Origin: Pyrus communis
Lineage: Eukaryota; Streptophyta; Magnoliopsida; Rosales; Rosaceae
Length of the DNA stretch: 64,000 bases
Assembly (NCBI RefSeq): GCF_963583255.1
Contig: NC_084810.1
Span: forward strand, 3,565,751-3,629,750
Reading direction: 5' to 3'
The stretch's first letter is position 1, and each line of letters begins with the position of its first letter. Under the pieces are notes generated by a model. That model was not told the DNA's origin, ran no database searches, and saw only the letters and a list, made by a program, of their open reading frames with translations. The position numbers and the translations under genes were made by a program. Of the stretch, positions 55,091 to 64,000 are shown piece by piece.

Positions 55091-57775
55091 AGAGATATAT
55101 TAGAATTACATGTTGGGGAGGTTTTGAAAAGAAAAAAAAAAAGAGCAAAATTTGGTTGTGTGAAATTACACTTTAGCCCTATATTTCTTATTTATGTTAT
55201 GTTTTAATTAGAGGGTTAAATTGATAATTTTATAGGATTTTGATTGACAACGAGTGTTTTATTAATTAGTAGAGAAGAGATACACACTCTGACACACCCC
55301 GTCCCGAAGGAGGGCATGTTGGCCGTCACGTGAGAGTGACGTAACCATTTGCACAGTTCGGAAGCTTTAAAATATACAACTTCTAAAATGAAACACCCGA
55401 AGGTGAGTCCTCATTTGGTCCATTCTGTCAGAACACCGTTGAATTTCCTCGTAGTCACCACACCTTTGCAATTCTTGAACCTGGAGGGGCGCAAAACCAA
55501 AAGCGTGAGTGGGCAAAAACAAGCTCTTTGAAAACTCTTTAGCAAAATACATTCTAACCCCTCGCCGTAAAACCTGTATACTTCCCAGAAAATGAACATA
55601 TATACGTATGTATAGATATGTCAATCATGCTCCAAAATATGTCATTCATGCTCGAGAATATGCCACATCAGAATCTCATAATAAATGTAAATGCTCAAGC
55701 ATAACTCATATCAATATCATAAAATCTGGCAGCCGGGAGTCACCTAACGTGACCTGTACGGCTGCATATAGAGCTCAAATCTCAAACTCAATAACTGAAT
55801 CTGCACACGAGTCGGAACCACCTAACGTGGTCTGTACGACAGGCTTGGTGTAATATATATATACGCTCTAGTGCTACGATCACGTGAAGCTGTGCGATAA
55901 ATTGCGGGTCACCTACGAGTCGGAACCACCTAATGTGGTCTGTACGACAGGCTGTGCACCTACTTGGATCCAAGCTGAGCGTGTGGTGCGGGAGGTGAAC
56001 ATACATGTGAAGGCTGTGCCCTGGCCACGGGCGGGAACACTAACACCGGGGGTGCAGATTATGAGTTCTCTAAGCATCTCAAACTACTACTGCATACAAA
56101 CATGAATACCACTTACCTGGCACTTACCTGTGCGTCCACAACACCAATACACATATATAAATGTATGCCGCTACTAATGCATGTGATGATGCATAAGTGA
56201 TAATAATAAAGTGCATGGCATAAATCAATTACCCCTTTTTAATCTATTTCTGGGAATTTAAATGTATATAGGTATATACGGAAAACAAAAGCCCACTCAC
56301 TGATAAGTAGCCGGCTCGTAACCCTCACGCCTAGTTTGGTTACATTCATTGTTCGCACCAGTTTCACCTATAAAAGAATAATTATAAAATCATCAATTAA
56401 ACGCACATACACAAACATTTGTCCATAACTTTCTCATACATTGCTCAATTTGGGTGTATGAATATACCACGGTGATCTACACGACGTCACGAACACGTGA
56501 CAATTTTCAGAACTCAATTTGGAGCTCTCACGCGCCTCCACGCGCCCTGTTCACGCGCTACCCACACGCGCGTCTTCTTCCTCGCGTCGCCGGACTGGTT
56601 TCGCCGGAGGTGGGTGGTTTGTCGGAATTTCTGGGTAAACTTCAAAGTGTCATAACTTCTTCATTTCTTAACTATTTTCGACGTACTATATATCAAAATG
56701 AAGGTATTGACGAGACGAACACATCCATACCTTCCTTGACCTCTAACTCGGTGTGGATTCACCAGAAAAAGCCCCGAAAGCTCCGGCCAAACTTTGAACT
56801 TGTCGTTCTCCGTGTTCCTACGTCCATTTTTCACGTAATTTATACCAAAATGAAGCCCTAATCATAATCTACCACGTTGGACTAGTTTTAGGGCCTAAAA
56901 ACAACGGAATCAAACTTTTCCAAAAATACGAAAATTCGGCCGAACTTACAGTTCGTGATCCCGACGTCCAAATCCTTCAAACGAAGCACTCCGAGCTTCC
57001 TTAGGACCTCATCAAGCTTCCTACAAGCTTCAAAATCCCAAAAAACATCAAGTTTTACGTGTGCATGAACAGTGCACACGCACAGTGAAATTGAAATCCA
57101 TGTTTTCCAAAGTGAAACTCACCTGAAATTGATACCATCGTGTTCGTGTGGTCTTCAGGAGTACGATGGTGGTCTTAGATCCTTCGTTGGTATAGTTTTA
57201 GGGTGGTTTGTGGGTGGTCCGTGTGAGTTTGAAGGAGAGAGAGAGAACTGACAGAGAGAATGAGAGGTTTGTGAGGGAGGAGAGAGAGGGAGACAAGGTA
57301 CGGGAATGGGGGAGAGATTTGAGGGATGTGGGGTTCCTACCCAATCCCCAAATCATCAAGTTATAACATATAAACCTAGTTCTAAGTCTTAAATTTAAGT
57401 CCCTAAAACTAATGAATATTCCAATTAACATTAGTTTAGGAACTTCAGGTAAAAACCAATGCCAACTTTACGCCCCTTAGTCCCGTTTAAGGGCATCTTC
57501 GTAACTTCACGTCCTCGGAATTAAAAATTCCGGGACGGGTTGTGACACACTCTCTCTAAATAAAACCTCTCACATTTGACTTTGAAATAATTAAGTTGTA
57601 TTTTTTTAATTTTAGTTGTAGTTTTTAAATTTAAGTTGTATTTTTAAAATTAAATTGTTGTAGTTTTTAAATTTAAATAATAAATTATGTTTGGCCATAT
57701 AGCCCTCGGTTGAAGATGATTTTTAATGACAGGGCTAAAACGAGTCTTATGGCCCTTTAACCCTCAGTTAGAGAT
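54649..57775. mobile_element. Inverted-repeat element hosting a solo LTR
   Basis: Left end TCATCGCCAACCGAAAGG resembles the reverse complement of the right end, CCATCTCTAACTGAGGG. GGGCTAAA/AGGGCC motifs lie inside both ends. This pattern (CATCTCCAACCGAGGGC) belongs to a common plant non-autonomous DNA element. The 2.26-kb LTR at 55290-57547 lies within. The exact borders and target duplication are uncertain. Confidence 0.45.
55290..57547 (-). mobile_element. Solo LTR, 2.26 kb (same family as 5380-7996)
   Basis: Ends on + are TGACACACCCCGTCCCG and CGGGACGGGTTGTGACA, with perfect 5-bp flanks CACTC (55285-55289 and 57548-57552). The interior matches 5380-7996 in reverse complement, including three copies of the ~30-bp CGTACAG...GGTTCCGACT motif. 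No gag or pol sequence is present. TG...CA and 5-bp duplication point to an LTR; the ~17-bp inverted match of the two ends is unusually long. Confidence 0.75.
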
Positions 57776-57928
57776 GGTAAGAAATATGCCGCTGCATTAT
57801 TCATTAAAATATTAATTTTTTGAAAAACTAGAGTATTAAAATGAATCATCTGACCAACCTTCAGTAGCAGATGGCCTTAATTTGGTCGAATTGAAGAGTT
57901 CATAGGGTTTCTTACCCTTATTCTTCCT

Positions 57929-58512
57929 GGACAGAGATCCTCTCCGGATCAGTCTTGTAGCGATCTTGCGCATCCGTTGAGCGAAACCGCACGATATAAA
58001 TCCAACGGTCAAATTTATTTTTATTTTAATATGTTTCACGCAAAACGAGGTCGTCTCCTCTCTCTTTTTCTGTTGCTTCTTCCCCTTCTCTTCTTCGGCA
58101 TGTCTGCAAGAATTCTCCTTTCCCATGTCTACAAATTCTTTGCTCCACATGCTCAAATTTCTGCAGCCCAATTGATCAAGAGGAGGGGAGACAGAGAACC
58201 TTGGTTGCCGGAAAAATCCAAGTAAACTCAGAATCTCAAACCAAAAAAAAAAAAATCAAAACTTTGGAAATTTCATTGATTAATTGGCAACGAAACGAAG
58301 CATAACAGGGAAATGGAATGAAGATTATACCTTTGGAGACGAGAGGGAACTGACATGGCCATGAAGGGAGGAACTTTCAGGGATGGAGAAGGAAGAAGCG
58401 GACGACGTGATTGCAGGAGAAGAAATTTTTTGGCCGTTGGATTTGTACCAACGACTATGATCAATGGATCCGCAAGATCCCCACGGGACTGATCCGGAGA
58501 GGATCTCAGTCC
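57929..58512. mobile_element. Mutator-like element with ~80-bp TIRs, possible Pack-MULE
   Basis: Left end GGACAGAGATCCTCTCCGGA and the reverse complement of the right end GGACTGAGATCCTCTCCGGA stay alignable for about 80 bp, through GATCTTGCG and AAATCCAACGG. Flanking 9-mers ATTCTTCCT (57920-57928) and ATCCTTCCC (58513-58521) agree at 7 of 9. Long inverted ends and a 9-bp duplication define Mutator-like elements. On minus, 58430-58335 encodes a serine-rich SPAITSSASS-type stretch ending in AAAG|GTATAA, like an exon with a splice donor, which may be a captured host fragment. No transposase is present. Confidence 0.75.
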
Positions 58513-58521
58513 ATCCTTCCC

Positions 58522-59512
58522 ATATGCAATAATAATTTATAGGTCTACATACTCTTCATAATGCTAATTGTTTCAATAATGTAGATTTTGGTGGCTGTTT
58601 CCTTTCAATACGGACTATATGTCATCAACCCTCTTTTTTTTTTTTTTTTTTTTTTTTTCATCTTTCAGGTCCTCCTAAAGTTAGAAAATAATGGATAATT
58701 ATCTAAAGCCAAATCTCTGTCCAAATGAAAGCAGCATCTTTTGGAAGAGTCATCTACCCATATCCACCCATCTACTATAAACATATGATTATGACCATTA
58801 AATTTTTATTTTTGGAAATACTTGCATATTCAAGTTCACTTTTAAGATAATGGTCTTGGTATTATGTCATCTTTCCAACAATATCAAGTTGATTTGTATG
58901 AATTTCCAACTACTTACTTCATTACAAATATAAATTAAGTCAGTTGATCAAGGAAATATATCTGCTCCCTGCTTCCTTGTACTCGAGTTCAAATTTTCTC
59001 TTTGTAAATTACAATAGTCTAAAAAATCACTTTATGCTAAACTACCAACCCTATTACGCGAGAGGAACTCACCTACAACGTAAATGTAATTGTAGTATCT
59101 CATGGTGGTATTCTAAGTCAAAGATGCTGCATGTCATGCGTTTTAACTTTCTCATATGGTGATGCGTGTCTGGCAAGGAATACCGCCACAATACATGGCA
59201 TCCTTATGTCACGAAAGTCGTTGTCTACTATGCAAACAAAAGAAGAAACAAGAAAATATGCAAATCCACTTCTGCATGTCTCAGTTTCTCATTAACTTCC
59301 TCACAAAATGACTGCAGTGTATGGTGCCTGGACTAAACAGTCCTATGTAGATAATACTTGTTTAGAATCGTCAGCCATCTGTATTTTTTTCCCTCTTCAA
59401 AACACATCTTTAGTAACAAATGTGCAGACTCACGGGATACACATTCAAAATCAGGCAAAAACTAGCTGAAATTTGCAGCGTGGCAAAGGGTAGTCACGGG
59501 GTCACAGTTTGA
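58522..59512. other. Spacer and 3' UTR of NHL gene
   Basis: No coding signal. A T-tract of about 35 bp lies at 58625-58659. The sequence next to 59513 is probably the 3' UTR of the minus-strand gene. Confidence 0.5.
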
Positions 59513-62500
59513 TCATAAGCGGTATGAACTATCAGCCCCATACCTGCTCCTCATGTTGTAATTTTCAAACTTCAGATTGTCATAGCCCGCTGCCTTCATA
59601 TCCATCGGTTTTGGTTCTGCTCCAACTGTGCCATAAACTACCTCTCCACTCTTCTCTCGCTGGCGATGCCTTGTTCTTTCTTTCTGGCTCTTAGACCTGC
59701 TATGAGAAGAAACCTCACCAGATCCATAGAATTCTGCAGAGTCCTGTCGTTTTGAAGACCGGTGCTTGCTTGACAAAGAGGGATCTTTGAAACTAGTTGA
59801 CTTCATTTTTGGTGGCTTCATATCTGAATACTTCTCACTTGCATTGGGAGTATAGGCCTGTCGAGTTTCAGACAGAGGAGCAGGAGCATTTTGTCTCTGA
59901 ACTACTGGAGCCTCGGCTTCATCTTCAGGCATCCTAAGAGAACCTTTTAATGGTGTTAGGCCTTTCTGGGAGCCACCAGGCATAAAACGCGACGGAAGGA
60001 AGTGAACGAATATGCCAGCCGATGCTGCAAGTCCAAGCTTGGATAGATCACTGACAAGCTGTCCAAAAGATGGCCATCCCGGTTCCTCTTTCATGCTTTT
60101 CACAAGTAGCGTGGATTTCCCATTGCTTGGATGTTCTTTCATTTCACTCTTTGAAAGCGGTTGCTGCACCAGTTATGCATTAGATTAAGCGAAGAACACA
60201 ACTTGCATAAATAAAATTTACCAATGTGGGAAACCTACACAGCTCCATTGTAAGGCATAAAGAATGAAATGGATTGACTTCGCTAGCCCAACGAAAAACT
60301 CTAAGAACAGTAAAACCACATAAGGGGCAGTAAAGCCCAAACTTTTTGCTTTCCATGAGAAAACTTCAGACATTAATGAATACTTTGAACGCAAAACAGA
60401 TGAGAATAGTGAATATAAAAGCATGCGCAAGCAGTAATGAAAATAATAAGGGCAGAAATAAATCTTTTCCTTAATAACATGTTTCACTTGAGATGCATTT
60501 TCAGCTGAGATGGGATGAAAAATCAATCAAATTTTGGAAAACAAAGGTTCAAGACTGGAACAGGGACGAGCATTTATTTTATATTTCGCATTAGTAAATC
60601 ATAAGAAGCATACCGTTCTCGATAAGAAATAAGGTCCATATCCCTGCTGCAGTATGCATGTAGTATACCCTGCCAAGACAGCACCAACAACCATAAGGAT
60701 ATCTGCAAAAGACCCACAAATATCAGTCAGAACGATGCTTCACAATCTTAAGCAGAATTTGATGGCCTAATCATTGTGAAACATCATATATACCATATAT
60801 TTTAATGCAGCACATAACCAAGAATTATCCCAAGCTTAAGAAAAACCTTTGAAGAGAAGGTTAATAATATAAAGCAACTAAATGGTATTACAATATATAA
60901 TTGTAAAAAGGTCGGAGCAAATCATTAACAGAATCTGTAACGTTTAAAGAAACTGGAGATGCTATATATATCTTCTGCAGAAGGCAGCATGTCCACATAA
61001 TCATATTCTTTATATTGGAAGCAAAATGCAGTGGCCTCAATTTGGTGTCCAGTTGGTGCTTATTTCTCACATCTGCATATAATAGTTTGGCAATAAAACC
61101 CTGCTATTTCTTTGGATCCCTTAAGACATAAACCATCAATATGACATCTTTAGTAATAGACTTAATAAAACACATAGGCGACCCTTTGTCTGCAGAGCTA
61201 ACTGATACAGATCATTTCAAATATTCATATACAGTATGTGAAACCATACTTACATAAACTAAAAGGAGAATCGATTATAGTAACCTATGCAAATTGTAGG
61301 GGTAAAACACTATGTACATGAAGACTGACGAGTATGCTTGCTTAAACAACTAGCATGGTCAAACTAATATAACAGTCATACCACCAACCATCGTAATTAT
61401 GCCTAATGAATGGAAACTGAACATAAACAGCATGGGATCAAACCTGTGGCAGAAATTGAACTGTACTGATAATCACAATCCTCCTGGTTGAGAGAGATCT
61501 GCCGGAGAGCAGCATTTCCTCTATCAACAACTAGCAATGAACAAGTAGGCTGAACATATATGATATCGAAATCATTTGAGAACATGGCATCCTCACTGGG
61601 CCCATCTCTATAGCCTGCAACATTTGATTTCCCACCCGCAATGGTTGTTACTCCTGCAAACAGTTTGCATTAGAATTTCAGAAATTGAAATATGCTCCTC
61701 TCTACAAAGGGATTCGCAAAAATGGTTTTCAGATAAAACAAAAAAGTTAACAAAATTTTGAAATTTAACAGTTTACACTCCCATGTACAAGTTACGTTTC
61801 TATACTCTAGTTTCACTAATTCAACATAAATACATGCACACATACATAAAGAAATTTGATATTTTCACTCATATTTACTTTCACTTGTTGCCAGCTTTCA
61901 CCTGTATAAGCTTCTAAATAACTATGAAAATGACATGTACATACCAGCGTCTCCAATCTTTCGTATGGCGTGATTCAAGGTATCAGCAACATACACATTC
62001 CCTTTATCATCCATGGTTACACCTTCGGGATGATTGAAACGAGCATCACTTGACTTCCCATCAACATGTCCAGCGTAACCCTGAAATGACCCAGCAACCA
62101 ATCTTCCCCTACTATCTGCAGCAATGAAATGTTCAAAAATGAAAATTGGAAATCAAGGAATGTATTATGAAAAAGATAATAATTCATATAACAATGCAAC
62201 TCATCAATATTGATTATTGAATTCCACAGTTAACCTACACTACAGGACTGTAAGCACCATCTTGTTACTTTCTTTATAAGAAAATTATTAGCATCAAGTA
62301 ATTGATATACAGAAATTTTATCTGACGAAAAAAGAGGAACACAAAACCAATAAATGTCAAAAGATTTAAACAACAAATACAAATATTAAGTTAGGGAGAA
62401 GCCGGAAACAAATCTCAAGTAAGGTGAAACAGTATAAGTATTGTTGCATACATTGGGACAACGGTGGAGTAATGCGCATAACGTTGCTATTAACGGAGTC

Positions 62501-63244
62501 CACAGCAAAGAGCTCCCCATCCTCTGAGATGCGGATTTTGTGAGGAATAACTCCAATGTCATTTCCTTCCAAAACAGTCTCAACTAAGTACCCATTCTCA
62601 AATTGAAGAACATTCTTTTCTGTAATAAAACACAGTTAAAATTACTTGAGCAAGCATAACGTTCACGAAAACCAAAACATTTAAGCGGCAAAAGCCACTT
62701 GAAATTACCTGATTGGGGTGTTTTGGAGGATATTTCCCTAGTCCACTTGAGAAGAGAAGACAAGCGCTTTATCAATGGCCCTGAGCAAACACAATTTAAC
62801 TCAAAACAATATTACAAGTGCAGTAACAACAAGTATCTGAAATCCCCTGTAAACAGATCACAGAAACCCAACATACTATCATTACTAAATGAATGAGAGA
62901 GAAAGAGGGTTATTTGGGAATATCAGAACAAACAGATCCCAGTAGGCAGAACCAAGAAAAATGAATAATTGGGTATCTAATTATGTATGCAAAGCAATAT
63001 TCCAAAGTCGGTTTTTATTTTTTAATAATATGATAAAATATTTCAAGCAAAATAAGAGAAGTAAATGAAGAAACAAAGCAAACCCAGTTGCCAAACAGAT
63101 CAAACATACAATCTGAACCATCAGAGAAAGCCAGAGGAAGATGGTGACTGAAAGTTTACCTGCAGGAGCAGCATGAGCTTGGAATCGGAGGGAGTAAGTG
63201 ACAGTGAGTGTTAGGAGAGTGAGGAAGAGATGGGAATTTCTCAT
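59513..63244 (-). CDS. NHL repeat-containing membrane protein
   Basis: Seven minus-strand exons by eye: 63244-63160, 62780-62709, 62619-62452, 62115-61945, 61653-61444, 60702-60614 and 60163-59513. All are GT-AG; total 481 codons plus TGA. A hydrophobic signal peptide (MRNSHLFLTLLTLTVTYSLR) is followed by NHL beta-propeller repeats: IRISEDGELFAVDSVNSNVM, then FNHPEGVTMDDKGNVYVADT with LNHAIRKIG, and LLVVDRGNAALRQI. A transmembrane segment lies at about residues 237-253 (ILMVVGAVLAGYTTCIL). The ~215-residue tail is basic, serine-rich and presumably cytoplasmic. Plant proteins of this layout (signal peptide, NHL repeats, TM) are known from genomes but functionally obscure. NHL domains usually bind proteins or other ligands; no catalytic residues are implied. 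No lesions seen. Confidence 0.88.
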
Positions 63245-63563
63245 TGCACTGATTTACAAAACCCAAAAGGCAATTGCTTGGCTTTGAATTTTCAAGTACA
63301 AGAAGCTTTACGGAAAATCATGGCCTCTGAGGTGCAGAGGAAACTGGTTTTGGGGATTTTTGAATTTAGTTTAGCAAGTACGAGATGGGGCTGTGTTTTT
63401 GCTGCGTACTTTTGAGAGTGGGAGCTGTGATTTGTGTAGTGTACAGACAAACCGTGTGCTTTTCTTTCACTCTCCTTCTCTCTTGATTTGTTTTTTGTAT
63501 CTTGCCTTTTCTTATTTCCTTTTTCACTTTTCCCTCAAAGTGATTTTTTTTTTTTGTTTGAAA
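63245..63563 (-). promoter_or_regulatory. Proximal upstream region of NHL gene
   Basis: About 320 bp between the start codon and the palindromic MITE. No clear TATA box was found; T/C-rich segments near 63460-63540 are A/G-rich on the gene strand. Confidence 0.35.
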
Positions 63564-63703
63564 GATTATATTCACACATCAAGTTACTTCTTTCACATCT
63601 TTTTAATTTTTTAATATTTTCTACACACCATTAATACTTGATAAAAAATATTAAAAAATTAAAAAGGTGTGAGTGAAGTAATTTGAGATGTGTGAATATA
63701 ATC
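63564..63703. mobile_element. 140-bp palindromic MITE
   Basis: GATTATATTCACACATCAAG continues to about 63620 and is matched in reverse complement by the sequence ending CTTGAGATGTGTGAATATAA-TC-type at 63703 (with CAAATTACTTCA variation). Almost the whole element is two arms of about 57 bp around a short AT loop, able to form a hairpin. Confidence 0.85.
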
Positions 63704-64000
63704 TCCCTTCTTTTTTTAGGAGGAAAAAGTATAACATGTTGCGAGCGTTGTAAGCCCATGTGTTACTGTGTAGATTTTAAGTAAATTGGATTTAAGATTT
63801 TTCATTAGTTTAGCAATTCTTTTTTTATTAAACTTTGTATTTACTTAGATGACAAGTTTTTCTTTTTTCATGATAAACTATAAATAAAGACATTAATGTA
63901 GAAGAAATAATATTCCTAAACATTCTACAATTTCTATACGCTTATTTTCGCTCCAATCTCTCTTGACGCACCCTCTCTCTTCCGTTAGAAAATTGGCTAC
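63704..64000. other. Intergenic, nothing recognised
   Basis: AT-rich, no gene or repeat recognised up to the window end. Confidence 0.5.

Noticed and set aside
58031..58225. Hydrophobic small protein on + inside the Mutator-like element
   Set aside because: Kept only as a possible captured piece; no homology recognised and no promoter, so not called a gene.
1..64000. tRNA or rRNA genes
   Set aside because: No cloverleaf with A/B boxes or rRNA core was recognised; the tRNA-like TGGTATCAGAGC at 24202 is the retrotransposon primer site.

Overview
The window is nuclear DNA of a flowering plant: GT-AG introns, plant-type (CCCTAAA)n telomeric repeats, plant transposon families and plant host genes. 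The style of F-box-FBD genes and repeats would suit Rosaceae, but I cannot prove a genus from sequence alone. Only three host genes look intact: a POLD3-like DNA polymerase delta subunit on + (10396-14834), a short UBTD-like ubiquitin-domain protein on - (50299-53522) and a secretory-pathway NHL-repeat membrane protein on - (59513-63244). I reconstructed their exons by hand and each model keeps one open frame from ATG to stop.

Left part (1-10.4 kb) is nested transposon territory: a Copia gag scrap, a minisatellite split by two inverted-repeat elements, a GGT-rich low-complexity stretch, a hAT element (8-bp target duplication) that took a 2.6-kb solo LTR, and an 883-bp hAT element inserted just before the E2F-like site and start of POLD3.

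Middle part (15.3-46.6 kb) is an imperfect tandem triplication. Each block repeats the order F-box/FBD pseudogene (a), hAT transposase remnant, a gene 5'-leader module, telomere-like repeats, the 5' part of a PPR gene, a 3' F-box scrap (x), and a second F-box/FBD pseudogene (b). Block 1 (16783-30276) carries an intact 4.7-kb Copia element whose two LTRs look identical; block 2 (30277-40017) carries a Tourist-like MITE; block 3 (40018-46600) has lost most of gene a. Because sister blocks preserve empty sites, the order of events can be read directly. The array ends beside the longest copy of the hAT-derived gene (47262-49751), itself split by a solo LTR.

Right part (49.7-64 kb) holds the UBTD-like and NHL genes, separated by an inverted-repeat element carrying a second solo LTR of the 5.4-kb family, and by a Mutator-like element with about 80-bp inverted ends that may carry a captured gene fragment. 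A near-perfect 140-bp palindromic MITE lies upstream of the NHL gene.

The three intact genes are unrelated housekeeping functions (DNA replication, ubiquitin biology, membrane/secretory NHL protein). Most remaining sequence is decayed duplicates and mobile DNA. All gene models are read by eye; no database search was possible.
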